Shown in pieces: positions 39,996 to 54,900 of a stretch of DNA of 64,000 nucleotides. Source of the stretch: DASXUX01 sp036504595 (GTDB lineage: Bacteria; Planctomycetota; SZUA-567; H5-PLA8). The stretch is from positions 124,001-188,000 of the forward strand of contig DASXUX010000095.1 in assembly GCA_036504595.1 (NCBI GenBank), in the 5' to 3' direction. The translations under genes and the position numbers were made by a program. Below the pieces are notes generated by a model. That model worked only from the letters and a program-made list of their open reading frames with translations, had not been told where the DNA came from and did not search any database. Positions within the stretch are counted from its first letter, which is position 1, and every line of letters begins with the position of its first letter.

Positions 39996-42900
39996 ATGCG
40001 ATCACAGGTCCGGAGTAAAGGCCCCGTCCTTGCCAGCCCAGCACAGGCCCAGAGATGGCGCCCGCGAGCTGGAAATCTGCTGCCAGCCGGCGGCACGGCG
40101 CTGCTGCTGGCCCTGCTGATCGGATGGACGCACTGCGCCTTCGCCGCAGCTCCGCCAGCCGCGACCAAGACTTGGAACCAGGCCGGTGGCGGCGCTTGGG
40201 GGACTTCGACAAACTGGACGCCCAACGGCATCCCTGCCAGCACTGATGACGTCGTGTTTCCCGCTGCAACCGCGACCGGAACCATCACCATGCCCGCTGG
40301 CGCCGTGGCAAACAGCATCACCATCGCCACTGGAAACGGGCTCACCTTCAGCGGCGGCGACTTGACAATTGGCTCGGGCGGCATCTTCAACAGCGCCGGT
40401 ACGAATTCGATAACGACCCCGCTCGCGATTAGTGCCGACACCAAAATTGATGTCGCCACCCTCACTCTAACGTTGGGTGGCTTGATCAGCAGCGCCGGGA
40501 ACTACAGCCTAACAAAACAGGGGCTCGGAATTCTCAACGTTAACAATGGTGTGGCAAGCACCTACTCCGGCGCCACCACCATCAGCCAAGGCACCCTGCA
40601 GCTAAGCTTCGCCACCGGCCTAGGGACGGGCACGATTACGGTCAACGCCGCAGGCACGCTGACCCTCAGTGCCGACAACATCGCCAACGCCCTGGTGCTG
40701 AACGGCGGAAAACTGACGCAGTTGAATCCCGGACGCACCTACAGCGGCCCGATCACCCTTCAGGCCGGTACAACGTCAAACCTGGTCTTCAACGCGTTAG
40801 CCATGACGCTCGCCGGAAAGGTTACCGGAGGCGGAAATCTCAATGTCGAAAATGTGCTTCAAACTCTTACCCTGTCCAATGCCAACAATGACTTCACAGG
40901 CACTCTGACCATGCTTGGCAGCAGTCCCACCTTGACCGCCAACGCTGTCATTGGTTCAGCACTCGGTCACGGGACGATTGTGCTGAACGGCAATACGTTG
41001 AACATTCGCGACAACGGCACGTCAAGCAACCAGAACCTCGACTACACCGCATGCAACATCGTCCTAAAGTCTGGTTCCATAATCAGCGTTGATCGCGCCA
41101 GCGGTTCGAACACTGCCAACACAGTGCAGTTTGGCTCCCTTACCTTTGCTGTAAGCGGGCTTATCCTGACCACGACCAATCCGGGTGCAATCAGCTATGC
41201 CATTGCCTTCACGGGGCCAGTCCTCGTCAACAACTCGACGCTGACCACCAATACTGCCGCCATGACGATCAGCGGAAACATCTCCGGCATTGGTCCCCTG
41301 ACACAAAGCGGCAACGCGATTCTGACCTTGGCGGGCGTGAACACCTACACCCTCGGCACCGTCGTCCAGGGGAAAATGACGCTGGCTGGCGGCTCCGCAA
41401 TCCCGGACACTTCCGCGGTATCACTCACCAGCGGCGGTTCTGTTCTCGACCTCGCCGGTTCCAGCGAGACCGTCGGCTCGCTGGTAGGCGCCAATACGTC
41501 GGCAAAGGTGACGCTCGGCGGCGGCACCCTCACTTTCGGCGCCGATAATACCACCGTGTCCTCCGCCAGTGGTTTTGGTGCGCAGATCTCCGGCGCCGGC
41601 AACTTGATAAAGATCGGCGCGGGCACACAGCCGTTAACCAACGCCAACACCTTCACCGGCCAGACCGACGTCTACGGTGGAACACTCCAGATCACTAACG
41701 CTTCTGCGACATCGAGCAGCCTGCCCAACGTCATCGTCCACTCGGGAGCCATCTTCGACGCGGCGGTGGCCAACGCGAATCTCGGCAATGTGTTAGTTCA
41801 GGGCGGCACGCTAAAGCTCAGCGCCGACATGAACACCGGCTCTCGCCCAGCCCAACCCATCGACGGCACACTCCTTTTTGCCCAAAGCACCACCGTATCG
41901 GCCAATGCATTCACCATGGCCGATGGAAGCACCGTTGCCTTCAGCGCCACAAGGAGTACGACCACGGCTCTGAATCTGAACGGCACCGTCAACTTCGATT
42001 GCGGCGCGTTTACAGGGACCATAAGCGGCGTGCTCGCAGACGGCAGCGCGGCCGGCAATCTGGTCATGGTCGCTGGCGGCACCCTTTCGCTGACCGGCAA
42101 CAACACCTTCACGGGAACCACCACCGTCAATGCCGGCACGCTCACCCTTAGCGGCGTCAACGGCGCGCTGGCCAACACATCCACCATTACGCTCAACTCC
42201 GGCGGAGCGCTCACCCTCGACAACAGCGCCAGTGTCAAGAACAACCGCATCAACAGCGCGGCCTCCTTGACGCTCAACGGCGGCTCGCTGACTGTCACCG
42301 GCGGCGGCGCGTTGGTGACCCAGACACTCGCGTCCCTGGCTATTGGCCAGGGTTCCAGCGCCATCGCGCTCACGGCAACGGCCGTCGCCGGCGATGTGCA
42401 GGTGACCGCCACGACCCATTCGCGCAGCGGCACCGGCATGGTGAACTACAACCGCACTTATTCGGGAACCACGCGGCCGAACTTACTGCTGGGTAATGCC
42501 GTCGATGGACAGTCACTGCCTTATTTCGCGGTGGCCGAGTATAGTGCCGCCGGCACGCTTGCGACCGCCGGACCCGGACGGTACTCCACAGCAACTGATC
42601 CAACGGATGGCAGCGTCATTGGAGTCACTGGTGTTCCCAGTGGGACCGGTCAGACCTATACCCTGAATGTCGCCAGCGGTGATTGGGCCACAGGGGCAAC
42701 ATGGACGCCCGCAGCGCCCGCCGGCCACCCCGACCAAACCGATGCCGTCATCGTCACCGCCGGCAGAACGGTCAACCTGAAGGGTAATCGCAGCGCGCTA
42801 TCGGTCACGTTTACCGGTACGGGCGGCACGATCGCCGATGGCACCGGCAGCAACACGTTGAACGTTTACGGGGGGCAGATCAAAGGCCTCAACACGTCGG

Positions 42901-45900
42901 GCACGGCATCCATCACCTGCAGCAATGTGAATCTGCAGAATACCGGTGCGTTTATCTACAATAGCAATGCGGCCAATCCTCTCGTCCTGACGACCAACCT
43001 TACCAACGCGTCGCCGGGAACACTCGACGTCGGCGCGACAGCCGGCTGCAAGGTCCAGTTCAACAACGCCAACGCCGGCCTGACCTGCGCCGTGAACGTC
43101 GATAGCGGCACGCTCTACGTGACCCATCGCGACGCCATCGATAGCACCAGCGCCACCACGTTGGCCAACGGCGCGACGCTGGAAGAACTCGTCAACGCCA
43201 ATCCCACCAACGAGATTAAGTTGGCGAAGCTGACGTCTGTTCCCGCCGGCGCGACCTTGTTGTTCTCGCGAGCGATGCTCAACACGTCCACACCCCCGCC
43301 CAACCCGATCGCCGGAACTTTGACGATCAATGCTGGCGGCACGCACGCGATAAGCGGCGTGAGCATGGCCGACGGGAGTTCCTTTAAGGCTTCGAATGGC
43401 GACTTTAGCGGTTCCATGACCCTTTCGGGCTCAGTGACCTTCTACGTGCCTGCCGGCTGCAACTTCACAGGCATCATCAGCGGCAACGGCTCGATTGTGA
43501 AGACCGGCGGGGCCACACTCATCCTGGGCGGCAACCCAAATACATTCACGGGCACTGTCACTGTGTCGGCTGGAGCGGTCTCGCTCAGCGCCGGCGATGG
43601 AAATCTCGGCAACTCCGCGAACCGCGTGATCCTGGATGGCGGCACCCTGACAACGTCCACCATGACCACCGCCCGCAATTTCACTATGGGTTCCGGCGGC
43701 GGCACGTTCAATGGCAACGCCACACTAACCATCACTGGCAGCATCGATGGCACCGGCCAGTTAACACTCCCCGTAAATTGTACGCTGGCTCTGCCCAGTG
43801 CCAACACCTACTCGGGCGGAACTTCGCTCACCGGCAGTATGCTCATCGGTAACGACCAAGCGCTTGGCACTGGCACATTGACCATTTCGGGTGGCACGAT
43901 TGCAGCCACCAATGGCGCACGGAATCTGCCTCAGACAGTGCTGATCAGCGCCAACTTCGCGGTCAATGCAGGCGGCGATATCACCTTTAGCGGCCCGGTC
44001 CTGCTGACCAACAACAACTTCACCATGACCGGCCACAACAACACCGTCACTTTCGCCGGCCCTCTGCGGACCGATTATTTCCTCACCGTCGCGGCTGATA
44101 ATAACGTTGTGGCCTCCGGGGTTATCAGCGGCGCCGGTGGAATGAAGCTTACCAATGGAACTACGACGATTCAGGCCGCTAATACGAACATCGGCGGGAC
44201 GTGGCTCGGCGGCGCTCCTGCAAAGACCGCCACGCTGAACCTCTGCAACGATTCCGCGCTCGGCACCGGAACGCTGACGTTCGACGGCGACGCCAGCACA
44301 TCGATCACGATTCTCGCGGGTGACGCAGCGCACACCGTTGCCAATACCATGGCCTTTAACAACACCTCCATTGCCAATATCAACGTCGGCGGCAGCAACG
44401 ATCTCACCTTGCTCGGCGATCTGCCCTTAAGCACCGCGGTGCGAACGTTCACGGTCAGCAACACGGGCACAACGACGTTGAGCGGAGCCATCGGAGGCAC
44501 TGGCGGCGTCACCAAATCCGGTTCGGGGTTGCTCGTCCTGAAAGGCTCCAGCACCTTCAATGGCGGAATTATCGTAAATGCTGGCAAATTGCGTTTGGCG
44601 GGAGCCAACGCCGCGCTGGCCGCCCAGACGCCCAACCCCGCGTTCACCATCAACGCATTGGGGACGCTCGAACTGGACAACACCGCCGGCTATAACCCCG
44701 ACCGCATCAACGACGGTGACGAAGTCACCATCAACGGCGGCGTTCTGGCGCTCCTGGGCGGCAGCGAAACATTCGGCACGCTCAACTGCCCCAATCCGTA
44801 CTCCAGCAGCGTCCGGGTGAATGCCTACGGCGCCACGCCTGCCGGCGATTCAACACTGACAGCGACCGGCGCCAGTTTCACCATCGGCCTCGCTCCCGCC
44901 ACGCTCAACTTCGAACGCAATTCGGACGCGACGAATGGCGCCGTGGCACGCCTGAAGCTGACCGCTGGAACTCCCGGCGCAGTCGCCAGATCCTTTGTGA
45001 ACGGCTTGCCTGGCACGTACGATACCGCCAACGGCTTGATCGCCGACACCACCAACCTCTATACGACGGTGAAGCCCGGCAACTGGGAGGACACCACGGT
45101 CTGGACGCCGGCGCCACCAGTCGGTGGGCCGAATGGCGTGAAAGACGTGATCATCAAGTATCCCGTAAGCATCACCTCGGCCGGGCATAGCGTCCGTTCA
45201 CTGGGATTTACGGATGGCGGATCGAATCCGGGATTGTCCGGCCTGTCGCTGACGGTGGGCGGTACGGTGGCCGGAAGCATCTGGTCGAACAATTATGTCA
45301 ATGCGACCTGCACGGCGCCCATCGATGGCGGCGGCCAAAATCTTACGGCTCTCATCTACAACGGAACGCTCACCATCAACGGGATCCTCAGCGGCGCCAC
45401 GCTGATCAAAACGCAGCCTGGCACACTGGTTCTCGGCGGCAACAACACGTATTCCGGCGGCACGACCGTCTCCAGCGGTGTCTTGAGCATCGCGTCAGGC
45501 GGCAATCTCGGCGGTGGAGCGGTCGGGATCGACGGCGGCACGCTGCGAGTGACTGGCACCACGTCCTCCGCCTTGACCTACACAATTGGCACCAACAGCA
45601 CCGGAACTGTCGAGGTGGCTAACGCCGGTGACATCTTCACTATCAGTTCCTTAATCACATCAACCAAGGTATTCAGCAAGACCGGCTCTGGAACGCTGAA
45701 GCTCACTAACGCCAGCCATACCGTTACTGCTCCAGCTAAGGTGTCTGTGGACGCCGGCATCTTGCACGTTGACTGCGCCGCCATCGGCACAACCACTAAC
45801 AACGTTGTCAACAGCGGCGCCACGCTGGAGATCGGCAGCGGCATCAGCTTCAATCAGAAGTTCACCTTCAACGATGGCTCCGTCCTCGCAGGCAAAGGGA

Positions 45901-48900
45901 ATGCCCTCTACAAGAGCAACGGTACTCTGGGAAACGAGTACATCGTTATTCCTTCGGGCGCACACGTCACGTTGCGCGCTCCGCTGGCTGGCGATGTCTT
46001 CACTGTTGGTGATGGCGCGGCCACCATCAAAGGGAACCCGGGTATGACTATCGCCGTGGACGGCAATGGCCGTGTCGAACTCAACGGAACGAGCGGCAAC
46101 ATCGATTCCACTTCGTCATGGGTGCTCAATAGTGGTACGTTGGCGCTCGACATAAGCAACGCGTTGGGCAGCACAGCCGTGGGAAACCAGCCGACCCTCA
46201 CGGTGAATGGCGGCACAGTGGCCTATAAGGCCGGCAGTGCCACAGTGAACTACCCCATTATTTTCAACGGCGGGACCGTCGCCACCATCGGCAACACCGG
46301 CAGATTCGGCGGCGCGATGACCTTCAACGCCAGTGCTGGAGTCGTTTTGACCGACCTTCTGGCGCCCGCCACTCCGCGCGGCATCATTCTCTCCGGGCCG
46401 CTGACCATCAATGGCGGAACGCTGAGCATCAGCGGCATTGGCGGCGGCGTCTCCCTGGTTGTCAGTAATACCTTGACCGCGAACAGCTTCACCTCCGGCG
46501 GCGGATTCTCTGTCGCCACCGGCGGCGCTCTGGAAGCCCAGGGAACCGGCAACCTGGGCACGTCAGCGGCCCCCGCCGCCGTTCAACTCGCCGGCGGCAC
46601 GCTGTTGCTATGGAGCATTTCCGGCCCAGACAGTGCCACGGTTGATTTTAACGCCAATCTCAGCGTGATCGCCGACTCGACTGTTTACGTGGACAGAAAC
46701 GGCGGTGGCCAGTGGGACACCGTCACGGTCAACAGCCTGACGATGGGTTCACAGACTCTCACCATCACGGGCGGGAACTTCTTCGACTTTGCGGTCGATG
46801 GTTCGATCACCTTGACGGGGAACGCGATCTTCAACCCGACCACGTCGAACATCTTGCTGAAAGGCCCCGTAAGCGGGTCGGGTTCGCTCATCAGCGCCGG
46901 CACCTCTGGCCTGAACGTTACCAAGACGGTGGGTGACGTGGTGCTTGCGGCCGCGAACAGTTACACCGGGGCGACGAAGGTCAACAGCGGCCGGGTGCTG
47001 GTGAACGGCAACGGTACGGTTCCGGGCGATCTGTACGTCGCGTATCCCGGCGTGTTCGAAATCAATGAATCGGCGTCGCCCTCGGCCGTCCAGCGCCTGC
47101 CCGCGAACAAGAGCGTCTACTTCGACGGTGGCACCTTCAATTTGACGGCCGGCCCAAATGCCGCACACGTAGAAACCGTTCGCACGCTCAGTTTCCGCAG
47201 CGGTAACAGCGCCATCAACGTGACTCCCTGCGCCCACGGGACGCAAAACTCCGTCGTGAACGACGCGCAGATCGTTGCCACCACCTACGCACGTAGCAGT
47301 GGAGCGATGCTGAGCTTCAACGGTGCAACGGTCCTCTCGAATGACGCCAGCACCAGCCAGAACGGCAACCTCATCATCAATTCGCTGAGCAATGGCGACA
47401 TCCTGCCCTGGGTTACCGCGACGGTGGGCACATCGACCGGTGTCGGCTATTACCAGACGAGCCCGACACTCGAGGGAGTGATTCCGCTGCCGCAAAGCGG
47501 GATCTACTTTACGGTGCAAGACGGCGCCTGGGAGTCCGATTCCACGTGGCAGAGGCCCGGGCTTCCCGCTTTGAACAGGAGACCTCCGGAAGGTTCCATC
47601 GTGATGGTGGGCCATTCCGTGACCATCGCCAGTTCGCATTCCGCCCGCTACATAATCATGCATGCAAATACAACGTTCTCCTCCTCTATCTCTTCCAGCA
47701 ACGGCTCAAGCCTGACCATCAACAACGGCACCGCGCCCAGTGGCATCGAAGCCGATACCGCCGCCATGATCACCGTGCCAGTGAGCTTCGGTGCGCTCGA
47801 AGCCATCATCAATTCCACCGATCTGGGCGACCTCGACCTGATCGGCCCCGTCAGCGGCACGGGCGGCGTGACCAAGATTGGCGCCGGCGCACTGACACTG
47901 AGTGGCGCCAACACCTACACAGGCACAACGGCGCTCACGGCGGGCAGCCTCCAGATCAACAGCAACGCCGCGTTGAGCACAGGAACGCTGTCTATTGCCG
48001 GCGGCGCCACCGTCACCGCTCTGAACAGCGCCCGCGTCATCTCCAGCCCGATCGTGGCTAACGGCAGTTTCTTCACCGGCGTCGGTTTTGACTTGACCTT
48101 CAGCGGCGGCGTCACGATGAGCGCGCCCTTGACGATCATGGTTCAGAATCCCAATTTGACGATCGCCGGCCAGCCCCTCTCCGGCGGCAAGGATCTCACC
48201 AAGGACGGAACCGGCAACCTGATTCTGATGACCGCAAATACGTTGAGCAGTTTCACGCTGCTCAGCGGCGAAGTTATGATTGGCGATGCGGGCGCTCTCG
48301 GCACCGGCACGTTGACCTTCGCCTCTGGAAACTGGAAGGCGATCGAACCGGTCGGGAAGAACATCACGCTGACTCAACGCGTGGCGATGACCAGCGACGT
48401 CACCTTTACGGGCGCTTATAATCTGACCTTCAACAACAACGTCGTGGACATCCGCAATACGCCCGCCCTGACCGTCGATACCGGCCGCACCCTCACCTGC
48501 ACCGCCACCAGCGTTATCCAGGACGGAACAGCCGTCAGCGGGTTTACAAAAGCGGGCGAAGGCACGCTGCTGCTCTCAGGAGCCAACACGTGCCGGGGCG
48601 AGGTGACTCTGTACGCTGGAACAATGCGGCTGGGCAACGACCAGGCCCTGGGTTCCGGACAATTGACCTTCAGCGCCGGGCTTGCAGCCATTAACCCCAC
48701 TGTCATCATGGCCGATACAACCCCGCGCATTCTGGCAAACCCCGTCCATATCAATGGCGACTTCACCATCGGCGGCGCGCTGCGCATGGACTTCAATGGA
48801 TCGGTCAACCTGTCCAGCGACGCTGTCGTGACCGATAGCAACACCGCGGACACTTACTTTAACGGTGTCATCAGCGGGTCCGCTCAACTCACGAAGTCCG

Positions 48901-51900
48901 GCACGGGTAGCATGTACTTCACCGCCGCCAATACGAACAGCGGCGCGACTGTCGTCAATGGCGGCACGCTGTACCTGACCGGCAACGGAACCATCGGCGG
49001 CGATGTGAGTCTCGCCGCGGGCGGCACCCTTGATATCAACGCGGTAGGCAATACGGTCAGCCGCATTTCAAGTTCAGCCGCGCTGAATCTCAGCGGCGGA
49101 ACTCTGCACCTCACCGCTGACGGAATATCTACCTACGAAGAGCAAGTAGGCGCAGTGACGCTCGCCGCCGGTTCCAGCACGATCTGGCTCACCACCGCCA
49201 ACGGCGGGTACGTCGCTCTCCGCGGCTCCGACATGATCCGCAATCCTGGCGCACTGCTGACCTACAACCGGGACGGTTCGGCCACCAACGACCACCTGCG
49301 CTTCACGAATATTAGCGGCAGCGCTACCGCAACCAAAACGCGCGGCTTGCCGTACGTGTTCATCAGCGGAAACACCTCTGCCGTCGTCTACGATGGGACA
49401 GGCGCCCCGAACGAGCCCGGCGTGATCCCTGTAACAGGTGGCGCGGTGGTCACGAGCGTTGCCAACGGCAGTTGGACCACTGCCGGCACGTGGAACCCGG
49501 CGCGCGTGCCGCTGGCAACAGACTCTGTCGTCCTTAAGCACCAGGTCACTGTTGACCTAGGTCCGGGCACGTGCAGCACGATTACCTTCGATGGCGGCTC
49601 CCTAGTCACTTACTTCGGCGACCCCGTGACAATCAATGACGGCGGCGTGTACGCGGTCAACACCGGCGGCTCAATCGATGCAATGTCCGTTTTTGACTTC
49701 AACTTCAGCGAAGCCCTTTTCAACGTCCAGGGCACGCTCACAATTAATGGTCAGATCCTCCACGCAAACGGACTGACGAAGTTCGGTGCAGGCACGCTGG
49801 TCCTCAGTAATACCGATGCGACTTACGTGAACCAGATCAATACCGCCGGTAACGCCCCGGCGGCGATTACGCTCGTTCAGGGCGTCACGTCCATCATCGA
49901 CGATGCTCAGTTCAACGACGTCAACGGCAACAACACCGACCCCGTCGTCTTTGCCGGCGGCACGCTGAACGTCTCCGACAACATCCTGGTCCCGGCTTCC
50001 CGGCCCTACACCGTCACGATGCTGGGCGGCACCATTGACGTGAACGCGAACAAGACGCTGACGCTGCAACAGGGGCTGAGTGAATCCGGCACCCCCGTGA
50101 CTGTGCCGCCAACCCTGGGCGGCACCTTGACCAAGACCGGTCCCGGCACGCTCGCCCTGGGCGTTCCGGCCACCCGCACCGGCGCAAACGTTGTCAATGG
50201 CGGCATCGTTGTACTGACCGATCCCGGCGGACTGGGAACCTCCACGTCCGCCACCACCGTCGCGGGAACCGGCCGGCTCCAGATCAACGGCATCGTCTAT
50301 GACCGCGCAGTCACCTTGAACAACGGCGGAACATTGGAAGGCACTAACGGTGCCCAGATGTGGGGCGGCATCACGGTCGCCAACGGTGCAGCCGTAACGC
50401 TCGGCGCACTCCTGCCGGCGGATTCTTTTGTCCTCCAAGTCCCGATCGTCGGCGGACCGGGTGCCACCGTCAAGGTCGGGGAGACCGGCGGAACAATCCA
50501 TCAGGGAACGGTGCGCCTGACCGACAGGTCCACGTTCGGCGGCTCGTGGGCCGTTTACAGCGGCGTGCTGGAGTGCGATGGGATCCAGGCCCTCGGCCCG
50601 ATAGCCACCTCCGCGATCGTCTATGGCGGATACCTGACGGCCCGTTGGTGCGATGTGCCCAATAACATTACGCTCAGTGGCGGGAGCATCGGCGCCAGCC
50701 ACGGCGACGGCAGTTTCAGCGGCACGCTGACCATTACACAGAACCCGACGACCATCTCTCTGGTCGATCCGACCAATAGCTCTACATGCCAGAATCTCAC
50801 CCTGAATGGCACCATGACCAGTTCTGGCGCAGCTCTGACGCTGACCAGTCTCGCGGGCAACACCAATCTTCTGACCATCAATGCCAATGGCTCGACGGCC
50901 GGCGGCCCGATTACCATCGACAAAGCGCAGGTCCAACTTTCCTCCACGACAGTAGGCGCGACCACCTACAACGGACGGCTTGGCGGGTCGGTCACCATCA
51001 CTAACGATGGCAGCCTCACCATCCGCGAAGCCGGTTCCGTAGCAGGTGTGGATCGAATACCGGATGCCGCCGACCTGACGCTCAGCGGCGGCAGCTTCAC
51101 TCTGCTGGCGGATGTGAATGTGAACCATGAGGAGCGAATCAGGACAATCTCGGTCACTCCCGGTACCACCAACTATCTGATCCTTACCGCCAACAGCACG
51201 GCTGCGGGAGCAGGACGCGCAATTCTCCACTGCCTGAAAGCCAATTTCGACCCCGACAATATGCTGGCTAATGGAGATTTGACCTTCACACGACTGCAGT
51301 CCGGTTCCGAATTCCCGCACTGGATCATCGACTACAAAATGGACGGCCTCACGCTAATGACGTCCGGTCCCCTCTCCGACGTCTTCAATTCGTGGCTGGG
51401 CGTCGTCGAGACCGCTGGTAACGGATACGCCAGCTACGATACCACTCTGACCGGCGCGCCCAGCGTCGTCAATGGCGTGATTGTGCAAACCCTGACCACG
51501 TTCACGGCAGTGGTTAATGGCGCTTGGGGTGATCCGAGCATCTGGTCCACCGCTGTTCCGGGCGGCGTCCAACCTGGACGTCCCAGCATAAGCGGGGCCG
51601 GTGACCAGGTCACCATCGGCTCCGGCGTGACCGTGGATACCGATTCCGTCGCGCGCAGTTGCTATCTGCTGGTCTTGGGCGGCGCCGGGGCGACGCTCAA
51701 TGCCACGGCCTATGCATCTGCTCCGGTCAATCCTGGAGCCGCCGGTGCGCCACCTAATATCCTGGCGTGGTGGGACGCTTCGGATAACACGAAAATTTCA
51801 AAAGATGGCTCCAACAAGGTAACGTTATGGAGCGACAAGAGCACCAATGGCAATGATCTGACAGGTCCGGGTGGCGCTAACAGCCCTCTTTGGGTCTCCG

Positions 51901-54900
51901 GCGGGTGGGGCGCGCCTGTCAAAGACATCATTCGCTTCAACGCCTCTACGACGACGGAGCGGCTCATACGCACCGCCACCGTTAACCCAAAGACTGTGCT
52001 AGCCGTGAACAAGGTCACCACGTATGTCAACCTAGGCGGAATTTTCGGCTCCAGTACACCGTCAGCCGACAGGGGCATCCGCCTGGTCAGCAGCACCAAT
52101 TGGCAACATCCGGGCGTTGTTAACGACTTTACAAATGGAGGCGGGGCGACGCGCGCAGGCCAGATGTACATCAATGGCAATAACACCACTGGCTTCGGAG
52201 CATTGGGCACACCCCACATTCTATCCGCCATCCGTGGCGACGGTTACACAGCCAACTACGGCAACATGATATTGGGCTACTATTATACCGACACCTCAAG
52301 GTCCTTCCGCGGTGACATCGGCGAAGTCCTCGTTTACAGCCGCGTACTGAGCGAAGGCGAGCGCATCCGCCTGGAGTCCTACCTCGGCCAGAAGTGGCTC
52401 GTCGGCCGAGCCGGCGGCGACGGTCCGTGGCCCGCGGCACCCGTCCTCGTTGGGCGCTTCGGCATCCAGGCCACTGGCGGCGGCGGGCTCATGACGCAGT
52501 TCTGGAACAATACGACCGACGCGTTCTCGGCCACACCACCGGCGCCGGTTGCAGCGCGCACAGACATCATGAACATCAATCAGGATTTCGGCAACAGCAG
52601 CGTTCCGTATGGCACGCCCGGCGTCAGTGGCGCGCCCGTTTCCATTAAGTGGAGCGGCAATATCGTCGCGCGCGGCGCGGGTACATACACCTTCTACACT
52701 CGAAGCGACGATGCCATTCAAGTCACAATCGACGGCGCGACGTATGGCCCGTTCCCCGGCCCCACTCCGACGACAGGCCGCGGTGTCAATAACTTGCCTG
52801 GGGACACGATGATAATGCCGGCAGCCTGGACTGCTGGATCGGTCCACCCCTTCACGGTTTCGTGGAACAATGGCGGCGGCGGCAGTTCCGCCTTCTTCTA
52901 CTGGTCCGGCCCTGGCTTTGCAGAAGAAATCGTTCCGTCCTCAAACCTGTATTACAGCGCCGCGCCAATAGCCATCAATGCGCCAATCGTCTTCAAGACA
53001 CTCAAGCCGGCCAATGCGGACATCATCAATCTGACGAACAATGCGTATTTGAACATAAACGGCAAGATGTCGACCGAGTGGCCCAACGGAACCGGCACGA
53101 TCACGTGCGGCGCCGCTTCGACCGATGTGACGGGAACGGGTACGTCTTTCCTCACGGACTTGAGCGTCGGGCAGTCAATTAGGGTTGGCAGCGATATCCG
53201 AACGGTGACAGCCATCGCCAACAATACCAGCCTGACAATCGCTTCCGCCTTCTCGGGCGCGGTCTCGTTGGCCGCCTACCAGTTGGGCGGAAATGGCATT
53301 AAGGTTTTGGGCAGCGGCGGCACTCTCAGACTCAGCAACTCCACCAATGATTTCTTTGGCGCGGCGACCCTGCTGTCGGGCAACCTATGCCTGGGCGCGT
53401 CCGGCGTGCTAAGCACCGGGGTGTTCAACATTCAAGGCGGCAACGTGACCAGCGATGTGCCGGGATTGACGTTTGCGGGCAACTCCGAAATCGACTTTAA
53501 CGGCGACTTCGGTGTGGGCGGGAGCGTCGATTGGACCCTGGGCGGTCCCATCGTGCTGAAGGCATCGCACACCGTCAACGCCATCAACCCGGCCACAGGC
53601 AACACCACGACGATTTCCGGCGCGATCGGCGATGGCGGCAACAACTTCGGCATCACCTACGCCGGAACCGGCAAGATCAAGCTAACCGGCGCCAGCACGT
53701 ACGCAGATGGCACCACTGTTTCGGGCGGCACTGTCTTCGCCAACACCGCCAGCCCCAACTCCGCCACGGGCACCGGTCCGGTCACCGTGACTTCCAGCGG
53801 CACGCTGAGCGGCACCGGCAACATCGCAGGCACTATCAACGTGAACGCAAACGGCACCCTGGCGCCGGCCGATATGGGTCAGGCCACGCAGCTCAACGCG
53901 GGTGGACTGGTCTGCGACAGCACCGCGAAGCTGAACTGGAATCTGGATCTGGACGGCAGCAATAACCCGAAGTGCGACAAGCTGGTCATCAATAACTCAA
54001 CCAATCCCGCCGTTCTGAACGGTACCCTTTACCCCACCTTTGGTGCGACGCTGCTGGCCAACATAAACCAGTTGCCGAAAACCTTCGTCATCATGTCGTA
54101 TTCGAGCACCTGCACGAACGCGGGTCTGGTTGTCAGCGTGCCGGCTGGATACTCCTATCTGATCAATGTGGGTGGCGGTTCGGTGAGTATCACGCTGGAC
54201 AGGTCGCAGACAGTGGAGTGGACCGGCGGCTCCGGCACAGACTTGCTCTGGTCAACAACGACGAATTGGACCGGGGCGCGCGGAGTATACGCCGGCGACA
54301 CCGTCCTCTTTGGCAGCCTGGGCACGGGACATGCGATCTCCACGAACGACCTCTCGCCGCGCACAACGCTGGCGGGGCTCAAGTTCACGCAAGGCGGCTA
54401 CACGATCAACACCATCAACGGCACCAACAGCATTTCGATCAAGGGCGCTTCTCCCACGGGAGGCATCTGGTACGACAGCACGATACCCGACGGCGCCGCC
54501 AACACGTTGAACGTTCCGATTTGGCTGAACGGCGATGCAACGATCGCCGTTATCGGTACCGTCAGCCCAAGTAAGACAACCAGCCTGACCCTTAATGGCG
54601 CCATCAACACCGGAAGCGGGTCGCGCCTGACCCTTAACCCCGGCGATACCGGTTCGATCACGCTCGGACCGACGAGCGTCATTTCCGGCGACGGCGGCCT
54701 GACGATTACCGACGCCGCGGGCAACGGAGGCGGCACCGTCACGCTGAATGGCGCCAACACCTATACCGGCGCGAGCCTGCCCTTTACCCCGACGAACTAT
54801 GGGTGGAAGGGCGACTACTTCAACGATCGAAACATGACCGCATGGGTGGCCTCCAGGATTGACAATCAGATCAACTTCCCCGATTTCACGCAAGCGGCAG

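Noticed and set aside
49671..51320. A 549-codon minus-strand frame and many similar ones within 40-64 kb
   Set aside because: All are antisense shadows of the giant PATR frame, which is continuous and has recognisable domains in its own frame.
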